The notes: generated by a model not told the origin, from the letters alone. A stretch of 64,000 bases of DNA from Burkholderia sp. HI2500 (GCF_002223055.1 NZ_NKFL01000007.1:992001-1056000); one strand, 5' to 3'. Positions 27,599-36,595 are shown, counted from the first letter of the stretch. Program-made: numbers and translations.

Positions 27599-29154
27599 GA
27601 GCAGGCACGCACGATGGAAGAAGTGGGAGGCACGCAATCAAGCGTCGCGCGGTCGAATCGCACGATACGATCGGCGATCTCGGCCGCTTCCTCGAGATCG
27701 CTGACGAACACGATCGTCGTGCGCTCATGCGCATGACGCCGCAGCGTATCGACGATATCGGCGCGCGCGCCCGCATCGATGCCCTGGAACGGCTCGTCGA
27801 GCAGCAACAGCCGCGCCGGCTCGGCATGCCAGCGCGCGAGCACGACCTTCTGCTGGTTGCCGCCGGACAGGTGCGCGACGCGATCGTCGGGCCCGTCGCA
27901 GCGAATGCCGAACCGCGCGATCGCCGCCGCGGCGGCCGTGCGTTCGCGCGCTCGGCGCACAGCGCCGCTCGCGAACCAGCGCGACAGGAACGGAAAGCCG
28001 ATCGTGCCCGCGATCGACGCGAACGGAACGCTGTCGGGAAACAGCGACGTGCGCCAGCGGTCCTCGCCGGCCAGGAATACGCCGGCGCGAATCGCGTCAG
28101 CCGGCGAACGTGGCCGCCATGTCCGGCCGTCGAGTGTCATCTCGCCGGCCGCCGCCCGCACCGCGCCGAAGATCGTCCGCGCGAAGCGCGACTTGCCGCC
28201 ACCGACGGGGCCCGCGATCGCGACGATCTCGCCACGCCGGACATCGAGGTCGAACGGTGTACTGGTCAGCGTCAGCCGCATCTGCCGCACGCTGAAGCCT
28301 GGGCCTGCCCCGGCTCCGGCGAGCCCGGCACGCTCCGGCACCGATGCACGCGTACGCGGCAACGGCCGGCCGATCATCGTTTCCACCGCCGCATCGAAAT
28401 CGATCGGCGCGGCCAGATCGGCGACGATCCGCCCGTCGCGGACGATCGCCGCGCGATCGGCGATGCGGCGCAAATCGCCGAGCCGATGCGACACCAGCAG
28501 GATGGCGACGCCGTCGCGGCGCAACGCGTCCACCAGCACGAACAGCCGCTCGGCCTCCGCCGCCGACAGGCTGGCGGTCGGCTCGTCGAGAATCAGCAAC
28601 GATGGCTGCCCGGCCAGCGCACGCGCCAGGGTCACACGCTGCTGGTCAGCCAGCGACAGCGAGGCGAGCGGTGCGGCCAGGTCGACGTCGAGCCCGACCC
28701 GTGCGGCGAGCGATCGCGCCGCCGCGCGCCGCGCGGCCGGCGGCACGCGCCACGGCGAGGCCGGATCGCACAGCCGGTCGAGCAGCAGGTTGTCGGCGAT
28801 CGACAGCGTCGGCACGACGGCGTCGGCCACGGACTGGTGCACGGTCGCGACGCCGAGCCGCTTGGCCGCGTGCGGCGACGCCGGCCGATAGGGTTCGCCG
28901 CGTAGCGTCAGCGTGCCGCTGTCCGCTTGCAGCGCGCCGCTCAGGATCTTGACGAAGGTCGACTTGCCCGCGCCGTTCGCGCCCATCAACGCGACGACTT
29001 CGCCGGCGCCGATCGACAGGTCGAGCGCCGCCAGCGCGACGGTCGCGTCGAAGCGCTTCGCGATGCCCGTGGCGCTCAGGACGGGCGGTAACGTCGACCG
29101 ATGAGGCCGATCGTCGCGCGTCACGTCCATCGTCTCGTTCGTCGCGCTATTCAT
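27595..29154 (-). CDS. Ribose-type ABC importer, dual ATPase
   Basis: A 519-residue protein with two fused ABC ATPase halves, as in RbsA/XylG. The first half has Walker A GANGAGKST (58-66) but a degenerate signature, LSLADQQR; the second has an atypical Walker A, GPVGGGKS, and a good signature LSGGNQQK with LLLDEPFQGID. One intact composite site is usual for this family. Weak ribosome site (GGAA, 8 bases). A 21-codon ORF ends across its start codon. Confidence 0.88.
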   Translation of the reverse strand: MNSATNETMDVTRDDRPHRSTLPPVLSATGIAKRFDATVALAALDLSIGAGEVVALMGANGAGKSTFVKILSGALQADSGTLTLRGEPYRPASPHAAKRLGVATVHQSVADAVVPTLSIADNLLLDRLCDPASPWRVPPAARRAAARSLAARVGLDVDLAAPLASLSLADQQRVTLARALAGQPSLLILDEPTASLSAAEAERLFVLVDALRRDGVAILLVSHRLGDLRRIADRAAIVRDGRIVADLAAPIDFDAAVETMIGRPLPRTRASVPERAGLAGAGAGPGFSVRQMRLTLTSTPFDLDVRRGEIVAIAGPVGGGKSRFARTIFGAVRAAAGEMTLDGRTWRPRSPADAIRAGVFLAGEDRWRTSLFPDSVPFASIAGTIGFPFLSRWFASGAVRRARERTAAAAAIARFGIRCDGPDDRVAHLSGGNQQKVVLARWHAEPARLLLLDEPFQGIDAGARADIVDTLRRHAHERTTIVFVSDLEEAAEIADRIVRFDRATLDCVPPTSSIVRACS

Positions 29155-29212
29155 ACCGAAGATTCCGGACGGCGCGATGCGCTTGCAGGAGAAACAGGTC
29201 GTCGTGGGTCAT
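29147..29212 (-). CDS. Possible 21-residue coupled ORF before the sugar ATPase
   Basis: A short ORF starting MTHDDLFLLQAHRAVRNLRY and ending one residue later. Its stop codon overlaps the ATPase ATG (ATGAATAG), and GGAG lies 9 bases before its own ATG. The arrangement resembles a coupled leader or a tiny gene between the LLM gene and the transporter. There is no similarity I recognise; it could be chance. Confidence 0.3.
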   Translation of the reverse strand: MTHDDLFLLQAHRAVRNLRYE

Positions 29213-29255
29213 GTCACGCAACTCCGCTGAGGGTCGTCCGGTATTGATCGGCTCG

Positions 29256-30638
29256 TCAGCCCGCTTCCGGCACCGGAAACCGGAACGAAGCGCCATAGGC
29301 CGTGTCCGGCAGGCGGTCCCGCCCGCTCAGCCGTGAACGGAAGGTGCCGCTCGCCGGCGTCGCTCGGTACAGGCCGCGCTTTTTCAGTTCCGGCACGATC
29401 AGTTCGGCGAAATCGTCGAGCGTGCCCGGGCTGATCAGCGGATTGAGCATGTAGCCGCTCGTCGTCGATTGCCGCGCATGCTCGGCGAGCTGGTCGGCGA
29501 CTTCGTCAGGCGAGCCGACGAGGATCAGGTCGGTGCCGCGCGTGACATTCGCGAACTTGCGCCGCACGTCGCCGGCGGTGAGCGGCTTGCCGCTGCCGTC
29601 CGGCCGCACCACGTAGGACGTGAGCCCTTCCGTTTGTGTCGTCAACGGCTCGTCGTCCGCATAGCGATCGATGTCGATGCCGGTATCGCCCGCATAGCTG
29701 ACGAGTTGAGCCTGCAGGTGATAGTGCTGCTGCAGCGCGTGGTACTTCTCCTTCGCGTCGGCCGACGAACGCGCCGTCACGATCCGCAGCACCGTGAGCG
29801 CCTTCACATCCTCCGCTGCCCGGCCGTTTTCGACCGCCAGCCGCCGGATTTCATCGAGGCCAGTGCGGATCTCATGCGGATTCGACTTCGCGACGAACAC
29901 CACTTCCGCGTGCTTCGCCGCGAATTCGCGCCCGCGCCCCGACCAGCCGGCCTGGATCAGCACCGGCGAGCGCTGCGGCGACGGCGCGCAGACGTGCGGG
30001 CCATGCACGCGATAATGCGTGCCTTCGTGCTCGATCGGCCGCACACGGTCGCCGCGCGCGTAGCGCGGCTCGCGCTTGTCGGCGACGACCGCGTCGTCCG
30101 CCCAGCTCCCTTCCCACAGCTTGTAGGCCACGTCGAGAAACTCCTCCGCACGCGCGTAGCGTTCGTCGTGGCCGATCATCCGGTCGAGCCCGAAGTTGCG
30201 CGCCGCGCTCGTCAGGTAGGACGTCACGATGTTCCAGCCGATCCGGCCGTTGCTCAGGTGGTCGAGCGTGCTGAAGCGCCGCGCGAGCGCGAACGGGTGC
30301 TCGTAGGTCGTGCTCGCGGTCACGCCGAATGCGAGCCGCTCGGTCTGCGCGACGAGCGCCGGAATCAGCATCATCGGATCGTTCGCGGGCGCCTCGACCG
30401 CCCACCGGACCGCCGCGTCGGACGACCCGCCATGGACGTCGTACAGGCCGAGCACGTCCGCGAAGAACAGCATGTCGAGATCGGCCTGCTCGGCCGTGCG
30501 CGCGAGGTTCGACCAGAACGCGAGCGTATTCGCGCGCAGCCGTTCGTCGGCGGGATGGGTCCACAGGCTCGGCGCACCGCCGCAGCCGACGCTGGCCTGT
30601 TCGTAAAGGGAAAACAGCAAGGGGCGAGGATCGGACAT
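29256..30638 (-). CDS. LLM-class flavin-dependent monooxygenase (NtaA/SnaA/DszA family)
   Basis: A 460-residue TIM-barrel monooxygenase that uses reduced FMN supplied by a separate reductase. Family landmarks: LDMLFFADVLG, the ASTTYEHPFALARRFSTLDHLSNGRIGWNIVTS block (flavin/substrate pocket), the ARNFG segment, HYRVHGPHVCAPSPQRSPVLIQAG and the late G-S-P-D-E-V-A-D-Q-L. Relatives open chelates or C-S bonds (DszA, sulfone monooxygenase). It sits between an amino-acid importer and a sugar importer, consistent with sulfur scavenging. No flavin reductase gene is present in the cluster. The start used is the ATG giving the usual family N-terminus. Confidence 0.85.
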   Translation of the reverse strand: MSDPRPLLFSLYEQASVGCGGAPSLWTHPADERLRANTLAFWSNLARTAEQADLDMLFFADVLGLYDVHGGSSDAAVRWAVEAPANDPMMLIPALVAQTERLAFGVTASTTYEHPFALARRFSTLDHLSNGRIGWNIVTSYLTSAARNFGLDRMIGHDERYARAEEFLDVAYKLWEGSWADDAVVADKREPRYARGDRVRPIEHEGTHYRVHGPHVCAPSPQRSPVLIQAGWSGRGREFAAKHAEVVFVAKSNPHEIRTGLDEIRRLAVENGRAAEDVKALTVLRIVTARSSADAKEKYHALQQHYHLQAQLVSYAGDTGIDIDRYADDEPLTTQTEGLTSYVVRPDGSGKPLTAGDVRRKFANVTRGTDLILVGSPDEVADQLAEHARQSTTSGYMLNPLISPGTLDDFAELIVPELKKRGLYRATPASGTFRSRLSGRDRLPDTAYGASFRFPVPEAG

Positions 30639-30664
30639 CGTCGTGTTCAGTGCAAAAGCAGGAA

Positions 30665-31432
30665 TCAGTTGGGTGCCGCCCACGCGCCGGACGATGCGCG
30701 GCGGCGCCGTGCGGGCGGGCGATCGTCGGGCTCGCGCGTCAGGTAGCGGTTGAGGTGTTTCTCGAGACGGGCGGCGGGAATCGTCAGCAGCGCGACCAGC
30801 ACGACATAGACGATCGCCGCGCCCGCGAGCGGCTCATAAACGCGCAAGGTTTCAAAACGAAGCGTATTGGCCGTCCCCATCACGTCGAACACCGTGACGG
30901 TCGACGCGAGGACGGTCGACTTCAGCAGCAGGATCGCCTCGCCGGTGAGCGCCGGCAGTGCGAGTCGCCATGCACGCGGGCCGACGATCCGGCGCAGTAC
31001 ACCCGCCCGCGTCATTCCGTATGCAAAGCCGGCCTCGATTTCGCCGGCCGGCACCCCGGCAATCGCGCCGCGCAGGATCGTCGCGACATAGGCGCCCTCG
31101 TTCACGCTCAACGCGACGACCGCATACCAGAACGCATCGCGCAGCAACGGCGACGCCCAGCTGTCGCGCATCCATTCGCGCGGGACGATCTGGCCGAAGC
31201 CGTAATACAGCAGATAAAGCTGCACCAGCAGCGGTGTACCGCGAACCAGCATGATCCAGCCGCGCGCGGGCCAGCGGCAGGCTACGTGACGCGAACCCGC
31301 CGCCAGCGCGAGCGGAATGCCGATCACCACGCTGGCGATACCCGACAACAGCAGCAACGCCAGGGTCGTCGGCACCGCGGCGAGCAGCTTCGGCATCACC
31401 GTGTCGAGCAGGAAAGGCAGCGAGAAGATCAT
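30665..31432 (-). CDS. Polar amino-acid-type ABC importer, permease 2
   Basis: A 255-residue inner-membrane permease of the HisM/GlnP family. It has about five helices, the VRGTPLLVQLYLLYYGFGQIVP motif (conserved RGTPLLVQ) and an EAA loop GEIEAGFAYGMTRAGVLRRIVGPRAWRLALPAL. Its ATG overlaps the upstream permease stop. The C-terminal tail is Arg-rich. It pairs with the next permease to form the channel. Confidence 0.9.
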   Translation of the reverse strand: MIFSLPFLLDTVMPKLLAAVPTTLALLLLSGIASVVIGIPLALAAGSRHVACRWPARGWIMLVRGTPLLVQLYLLYYGFGQIVPREWMRDSWASPLLRDAFWYAVVALSVNEGAYVATILRGAIAGVPAGEIEAGFAYGMTRAGVLRRIVGPRAWRLALPALTGEAILLLKSTVLASTVTVFDVMGTANTLRFETLRVYEPLAGAAIVYVVLVALLTIPAARLEKHLNRYLTREPDDRPPARRRRASSGAWAAPN

Positions 31433-32163
31433 GTCGTCGCGCGCCTCGTGCCGCGGTTCGCATGCCGCTCCAGCGCCGCGAAGAGGCCGGTCGACGTGAT
31501 GCTCAGCAGCAGGAACAGTGCGGCCGTGACCAGATAGAAGAATACGTAGTGCCGCGTCGCGCCGGCCGCGAGCTGGCTCGCCTTCAGCAGATCCGTGAAA
31601 GACCCGAGCACGCTGATGAACGACGCATCCTTGGTCGCGTTCAGCCACACGTTGCCGACGCCCGGCAGCGCGAGCCGCGCGGCGGCCGGGAACCGGATGC
31701 GCGCGAACGTCTGCCATGGCGTCATCCCGTACGCGTGCGCGGCTTCGATCTGGCCGACCGGCACGTTGACGAGCGCCGCGCGGAAGATGTCGGTGAGATA
31801 CGCACCCTGGATGAAACCGAGCGACAGTGCGGCGACGACGAACGGATCGAACGCGAAGTCGCCCGATACGATGCCGCTGCCGCGAAGCGCGTTCTCGATG
31901 GCCGGTGCGACCGCATAGAACGCGAGCAGCAGGCACAACAGCTCGGGCAGCGCGCGCACGAGCGTCGTGTAGAGGCGCGCCAGCCACACGAGCGCCGCGT
32001 ATCGCGACAGCTTGCCGAGCGCGCCGGCGACGCCGAGCAGCACGCCGGTGCAGAACGACGCAGCCGCGACGCCGAACGTCAGCGCGAACGCACCCGCGAA
32101 CACGCGGCCATAACCGCCGTCGCCGAATGCGAGCAACGCGAGCAGCGAATCGTCCGCGGCCAT
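31429..32163 (-). CDS. Polar amino-acid-type ABC importer, permease 1
   Basis: A 244-residue inner-membrane permease of the HisQ/GlnP family with TTLVRALPELLCLLLAFY (variant of the R-x-x-P motif) and the EAA loop GQIEAAHAYGMTPWQTFARIRFPAAARLALPG. It starts 4 bases after the binding-protein gene and overlaps permease 2. No ATPase gene of this class follows. Confidence 0.9.
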   Translation of the reverse strand: MAADDSLLALLAFGDGGYGRVFAGAFALTFGVAAASFCTGVLLGVAGALGKLSRYAALVWLARLYTTLVRALPELLCLLLAFYAVAPAIENALRGSGIVSGDFAFDPFVVAALSLGFIQGAYLTDIFRAALVNVPVGQIEAAHAYGMTPWQTFARIRFPAAARLALPGVGNVWLNATKDASFISVLGSFTDLLKASQLAAGATRHYVFFYLVTAALFLLLSITSTGLFAALERHANRGTRRATT

Positions 32164-32167
32164 GCGC

Positions 32168-32971
32168 TCAGCGCCCCTTCTCGATCGTGCCTTTCAGGTT
32201 CGGATAGCGGGCGGTGATCGCATCCCACGTGCCGTCCTGCTGCAGTTGCGCGATCGCGGTCGACAGCTTGCCGCGCAGCGCATCGCCGCGCCGCACGCCC
32301 GCGCCGACCCCGAGGCCCAGCACCGGATCGTCCGCGCACGTGGCCTTGACCTCGAAGTCCTTGCCGTCGCGCGACGCGAGGAACGCCGTGAATAGCCCCT
32401 TGCCTTCCTGCACGTAGTCGACGCGCCCGGACACCAGATCCGCGAGCGCATTGTCGAACTTGTCGAACGCCTTGATCTGCACGTTCTGCTTGAAGCGGGC
32501 ATCGAGGAACGCCGAGAAGTTCGTGCCGGCCTCGACGCCGATCACGCTGCCCTTGAAGGTCGCGGGCACCGCGCAGTCGACGCGGCGCCGGTCGCTTTTC
32601 GCGCCGACGAACACCGTCGGCGACTCATAGTAGGCACGACTGAAGTCGATCGCTTTCTGCCGTTCGCCGGTGATCGTCATCGACGACCAGATCACGTCGA
32701 TCTTGCGGTTCTGCAACGCCGGAATCAGGCCGTCCCATGCAATGTCGGTGAGCTCGCACCGCACGTTCAGCTTGCCGCATGCGGCATCGAGCACGTCGAT
32801 TTCCCAGCCCTTCCACTTGCCGCCGGCATCTTTCGAAAAGAACGGCGGATACGATTCGGCGTCGATGCCGACGCGCAACGTCGGCTGGGCCGCGTGGGAA
32901 ATCGGCGCGAGGCCGAGCACGAACAGCGCGGCCGCGGCACGGCGGACCCTGGAACGCATCAAACGATTCAT
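32168..32971 (-). CDS. Polar amino-acid-type ABC importer, periplasmic binding protein
   Basis: A 267-residue secreted protein (signal ~1-25, cleavage SHA-AQP) of the SBP_bac_3 family: TLRVGIDAESYPPFF, GKWKGWEIDVLDAACGKL, WDGLIPALQNRKIDVIWSSMTITGERQKAIDFS, the standard ligand-pocket motifs for cystine, glutamine and related amino acids. Two Cys pairs are possible (Cys in LNVRCELT and in RVDCAVP). In a cluster with LLM monooxygenases, a sulfur amino acid such as cystine or methionine is a likely ligand. A longer in-frame upstream extension is not supported. Confidence 0.88.
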   Translation of the reverse strand: MNRLMRSRVRRAAAALFVLGLAPISHAAQPTLRVGIDAESYPPFFSKDAGGKWKGWEIDVLDAACGKLNVRCELTDIAWDGLIPALQNRKIDVIWSSMTITGERQKAIDFSRAYYESPTVFVGAKSDRRRVDCAVPATFKGSVIGVEAGTNFSAFLDARFKQNVQIKAFDKFDNALADLVSGRVDYVQEGKGLFTAFLASRDGKDFEVKATCADDPVLGLGVGAGVRRGDALRGKLSTAIAQLQQDGTWDAITARYPNLKGTIEKGR

Positions 32972-33159
32972 GTGGCGAATTTCTGAAATAACGTCGGAAC
33001 GACCGGCGTTGCAGCCGGCAGGAGGCGTGACTGTAATGCGCGCCGATGCGTGTACCAAATGGTTATTTTTGCGATGGATATCTGATCGCGCGATATGCAC
33101 GATATGCACGAAACCGCGCACCGTCCGACGTACGGCACGGTACGCGGTTCATCCGTCGT

Positions 33160-34467
33160 TCACGCCGCCACGGCCTCGCGCCGCAACGCCGGCAGTTCCA
33201 GGTTCGCGCGAAAATCGCCGCCTACATAGTCGGTGTCGAGCAGATCGCGCCGCCGCAATTCGGGCAGCAACCCGTTGAGCAGCAGGTCTTCCTGGTCCGG
33301 CTGGCCGAGCCCGTGCAACGACAGCACGTCGACGAGCCCCGCGCGATAGCGCGTTTCAATCGCGTCGGCGAGCTGTTCCGGCGTGCCGGCGACGGACCAG
33401 TGGCCCGTCTCCTGCGCACGGATGATCAGCTCGCGCAGCGTCAGCCGCTGGCGTGCGTAGCCCACGAAGATCGCGACGCGTCCGCGCCGGCGATGCACGC
33501 TGTCGATCGCCGGCAGCAGCGACGCCGGCAACGGCTGGTCGAGCGGCAGGCCGCTCAGGTCGACGACGCCGCCCAGCATGTCGGCCAGCTTCAGCCTGCC
33601 CTGTTCGTAATCGATCCGTTCATGCTTGTCGCGCAACCGTCGCGCGACGTCGGCATCGGATTCGCCGATCACCGAATGGAACGAGTTCATCACGAGCGGC
33701 AGCCGGTCGGCGCGGCCGAATGCGATGGCCTGCCGATGCAGCTCGGCGACGAATGCGCGCGCATCGTCGTGCGTCGGCTGTGACGTATAGACGACCTCCG
33801 CGTACTTCGCGCCGAGCGATACGCCGCTGGCCGACTGCCCGGCCTGAAACAGCACCGGCCTGCGCTGCGGCGACGGCGGCACGTTCAGCGGCCCCTGCAC
33901 CTGGAAGTGCTCGCCGCGGTAGTCGATCGCGCCGAGCTGGCGCGGATCGACCGAGATGCCGCCGCCCTGCCCGCGCCGCGTCGCGCGCGGATCGTTCGCG
34001 TCGAACAGCGCGTTGACGACTTCGACGAATTCGGCCGCACGCGCGTAACGCCGTTCGGGGTCGGGCAGCGCCGCATCGCCGAAATTCTCCTCGCCGACCG
34101 ACGACGTGACCGCATTCCACGCGGCCCGCCCGCCGCTCACGTGGTCGAGCGTGCCGATCAGCCGCGCGAGGTTGTACGGATGGTGATACGTGGTCGACAC
34201 CGTCGCGACGAGGCCGATCGCCGACGTCGCCTGGCTCAGCGCCGCCAGCGCGACGATCGGCTCCTGGCTGCCCGTGGTGCCGGCGAGGCCTGCCGCATCG
34301 GCCTGCAGCAGGTCGGCGGTAAAGAGGCCGGTGATCTTCTCGGCTTCCGCCCTGCGTGCGAGCGACGCCGCGCGTCGCACACCCTGTGCGACATCCGCAT
34401 CGCCGGGCGCGTACAGCACGCTCGCCGCGCCGACGAGTGTCTTCAGCCGTCTGCGTGCGCCGCTCAT
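33160..34467 (-). CDS. LLM-class flavin-dependent monooxygenase (second NtaA/SnaA/DszA member)
   Basis: A 435-residue LLM enzyme, homologous to but clearly diverged from the one at 29256-30638. It shows TVSTTYHHPYNLARLIGTLDHVSGGRAAWNAVTS, EENFGDAALPDPERRYARAAEFVE and NVPPSPQRRPVLFQAGQS. GGAG sits 7 bases before the ATG chosen. It is the first full-length gene of the long minus-strand unit and faces a third LLM gene across a shared control region. It needs reduced flavin from elsewhere. The substrate is probably an organosulfur compound; this is inference from family and context. Confidence 0.85.
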   Translation of the reverse strand: MSGARRRLKTLVGAASVLYAPGDADVAQGVRRAASLARRAEAEKITGLFTADLLQADAAGLAGTTGSQEPIVALAALSQATSAIGLVATVSTTYHHPYNLARLIGTLDHVSGGRAAWNAVTSSVGEENFGDAALPDPERRYARAAEFVEVVNALFDANDPRATRRGQGGGISVDPRQLGAIDYRGEHFQVQGPLNVPPSPQRRPVLFQAGQSASGVSLGAKYAEVVYTSQPTHDDARAFVAELHRQAIAFGRADRLPLVMNSFHSVIGESDADVARRLRDKHERIDYEQGRLKLADMLGGVVDLSGLPLDQPLPASLLPAIDSVHRRRGRVAIFVGYARQRLTLRELIIRAQETGHWSVAGTPEQLADAIETRYRAGLVDVLSLHGLGQPDQEDLLLNGLLPELRRRDLLDTDYVGGDFRANLELPALRREAVAA

Positions 34468-34535
34468 GACGCGGCTCCGTTCATCGCGCGATAGCACGCC
34501 GTGAGGGCCGTACGTCGTTCGCGTTGCTCATTCAT
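34464..34535 (-). CDS. Putative 23-residue leader ORF of the monooxygenase operon
   Basis: A very short ORF (opening MNEQRERRTALTACYRAMNG, then three more residues) with GAGGA 6 bases before its ATG. Its stop overlaps the ATG of the LLM gene (ATGA). It is the first translated unit of a large operon, contains one Cys and is Arg/Ala-rich. A regulatory leader peptide or a coupling device is plausible; no known family recognised. Confidence 0.45.
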   Translation of the reverse strand: MNEQRERRTALTACYRAMNGAAS

Positions 34536-34814
34536 TCGCATTCCTCGTGATTCCGTTCGGTCTGAGAATCGGAGCGTGCCCGCGGGCATCGCGACGGCGA
34601 GCGTACTCGCGTCGGACCGTCGGTCAGGCTCCACACACGCGCCGCGAGGCGCGCAGCCAACGACCATAACGCAAGCCCCCGGGGCGGCCGGAACGAATAT
34701 TTTCGGCTTTCGATATTCTTCTTGATTGTTTGACCGTGCGAACGTCGACGCAAAATAATTCGGCATGCCAAATCCGCTGATCAGGCCGTTTCGACCCGCG
34801 CCGATCGCTTCATC
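34536..34814. promoter_or_regulatory. Shared divergent control region of the sulfur-related units
   Basis: This gap serves two divergent operons. An AT-rich patch at 34690-34735 includes a GAATAT/ATATTC inverted repeat (34695-34700 and 34713-34718, 12 bp apart), a reasonable LysR-type (CysB/SsuR-like) half-site pair. No regulator gene is adjacent, which suits control by a distant global sulfur regulator. That assignment is inference. Confidence 0.4.
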
Positions 34815-35978
34815 ATGACGTTCGACGCCCTCCGCTCCCACTTCGATTTGTCCGCTTTGTCCGCGTTGCCGTTCCGCTTGAGCGTGCTCGACAAGAGCCC
34901 CGTCGCGCCCGGAGAAACCGCCGCCGACGCGCTGGCGCGCAGCGTATCGCTCGCACGCTTCGCCGATGCGGCCGGCTATCACCGCTACTGGCTCGCCGAA
35001 CATCACAACACCGCCGCGCTCGCGTGCCCGTCGCCGGAAATCCTGATCGCGCACGTGCTCGCGCAGACGCGGCGCATTCGGGTCGGATCCGGCGGCGTGA
35101 TGCTGCAGCACTACAGTCCGTACAAGATCGCGGAAAACTTCAACCTGCTCGCGTCGCTCGCGCCCGGCCGCGTCGATCTCGGCATCGGCAAGGCGCCGGG
35201 CGGCCTGCCGCTGTCGACCCGTGCGCTGCAGGCCGGCTACGATCCGGCGCGGCGCGCGTCGTTCGCCGATCTGGCCGAGGAATTGAATCGTCATCTCGAG
35301 GGCGACGATGCAACAGCCGACGCGAGCGATCAGGATGGCGCTACGCTGCATGCGACGCCACGCCCGCCCGAGCCCGCGCAACCGTTCCTGCTCGGCGCCA
35401 GCGCGGAAAGCGCCACGCTCGCCGCGCGGCTCGGCTGGGCGTTCGTCTACGCGTCGCATCTGAATGCCTCCGCGACGGATCTGGAGCGCACGTTCGACAC
35501 CTATCGCGAGGCGTCGGGCGGCCGCACGCCGCTGCTGGCCGTCTCCGCGATCGTCGCCGGCACCCGCGACGCGGCGGCGCGACTCGCGAGCGGACATCAG
35601 GGCTTTCGCGTTCAGGTGGGCGACACGCCCGCCGTCAACGTCGGCAGCCTCGAACAGGCGCACGCGTACATCCGCCAGGCCGGCGGCGGCCCGCACCGGA
35701 TCGACCCGCGCGAAACGCGGATCGTGCACGGCACGCGCGACGACGTGCTGCACGAGCTCGACGCATTGCATCGCCGCCACGGGATTGCCGAATTCGTCGT
35801 CGACACGCCGGTCGCCGACGCCGCCCCGCGCATTGCGTCGCTGCGCCTGCTGGCCGGCGCGCATGCCGACGGTGACGACACGGCGGCGGGCGCGCGCGAC
35901 GAAGCGAACGCGAACGCGCGAGATGCCGGCGCGCGCACGATCGCACGCCAACCGGACTTCGAGGGCACCGCGCCATGA
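34815..35978 (+). CDS. LLM-class flavin-dependent oxidoreductase (MsnO8-like)
   Basis: A 387-residue bacterial-luciferase-like enzyme. The motifs RLSVLDKSPVAPGETAADAL, YHRYWLAEHHNTAALACPSPEIL and RVGSGGVMLQHYSPYKIAENF define the MsnO8/luciferase-like LLM group; FDAPG-like substitutions and an Ala-rich, charged C-terminal tail of about 30 residues look disordered. Members oxidise alkanesulfonates and related compounds using reduced flavin. Its stop overlaps the GNAT start (ATGA). First gene of the plus-strand unit. Confidence 0.83.
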   Translation: MTFDALRSHFDLSALSALPFRLSVLDKSPVAPGETAADALARSVSLARFADAAGYHRYWLAEHHNTAALACPSPEILIAHVLAQTRRIRVGSGGVMLQHYSPYKIAENFNLLASLAPGRVDLGIGKAPGGLPLSTRALQAGYDPARRASFADLAEELNRHLEGDDATADASDQDGATLHATPRPPEPAQPFLLGASAESATLAARLGWAFVYASHLNASATDLERTFDTYREASGGRTPLLAVSAIVAGTRDAAARLASGHQGFRVQVGDTPAVNVGSLEQAHAYIRQAGGGPHRIDPRETRIVHGTRDDVLHELDALHRRHGIAEFVVDTPVADAAPRIASLRLLAGAHADGDDTAAGARDEANANARDAGARTIARQPDFEGTAP

Positions 35979-36550
35979 CCGATACGATTCGCATCGCCAG
36001 CGCAGACGACGTGCCGGCCGTCTACGCGTTGCTGCAGGACGCCTACGCGCCGCTCGCGGCGCAGGGCGTGCACTTCACGATCACGCGCTCGCCGATCGAA
36101 CGCGTCGCGCAAGCCGTCGCGCGCGAAACGACGTTCGTGCTCGAACATGCGGCACCCGACGGCCGTACCGCCCTCGCGGCCACGTTGACCGTGCGGTCTC
36201 CATGGGTATCCGGCGAACGCCATCGCACGCCCTATCCGTTCCTGCACTGGTTCGCGGTTGCGCCCGCGTTCGCGCGGCAAGGGCTCGGGCACACGCTGCT
36301 CGAACACGTCGAGACACAGTTCCTGGCCGCGCAGGTCAAGGCGCCCGCGACGTATCTGGCGACCGCGATCCACCATCCATGGCTGCAGTCGTACTACGAG
36401 CGCGGCGGCTACGTGCCGTTCGATCGCTCGACCAACGCGCTCGGCACGCCGCTCGTCTGGCTCAGAAAAATCCTGATCCCGGATCTCTACGAGGATCCGG
36501 CGACGGCCGACGCCGCGCCGGAGCGCCTGCCTGTCCCCATGAACGCGTGA
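35975..36550 (+). CDS. GNAT family N-acetyltransferase
   Basis: A 191-residue GNAT-fold protein. The acetyl-CoA motif is degenerate but visible (VAPAFARQGLGHTLLEHVE, about residues 90-108), and the C-terminal YYERGGYVPF motif is typical. It is coupled to the MsnO8-like gene. In sulfur-scavenging operons such acetyltransferases may acetylate cysteine- or methionine-like intermediates; the substrate here is unknown. Confidence 0.78.
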   Translation: MTDTIRIASADDVPAVYALLQDAYAPLAAQGVHFTITRSPIERVAQAVARETTFVLEHAAPDGRTALAATLTVRSPWVSGERHRTPYPFLHWFAVAPAFARQGLGHTLLEHVETQFLAAQVKAPATYLATAIHHPWLQSYYERGGYVPFDRSTNALGTPLVWLRKILIPDLYEDPATADAAPERLPVPMNA

Positions 36551-36595
36551 CGCGCGGGCGCACCCTGCCATCCATCTCGTGAAAGGCTTCAACGC

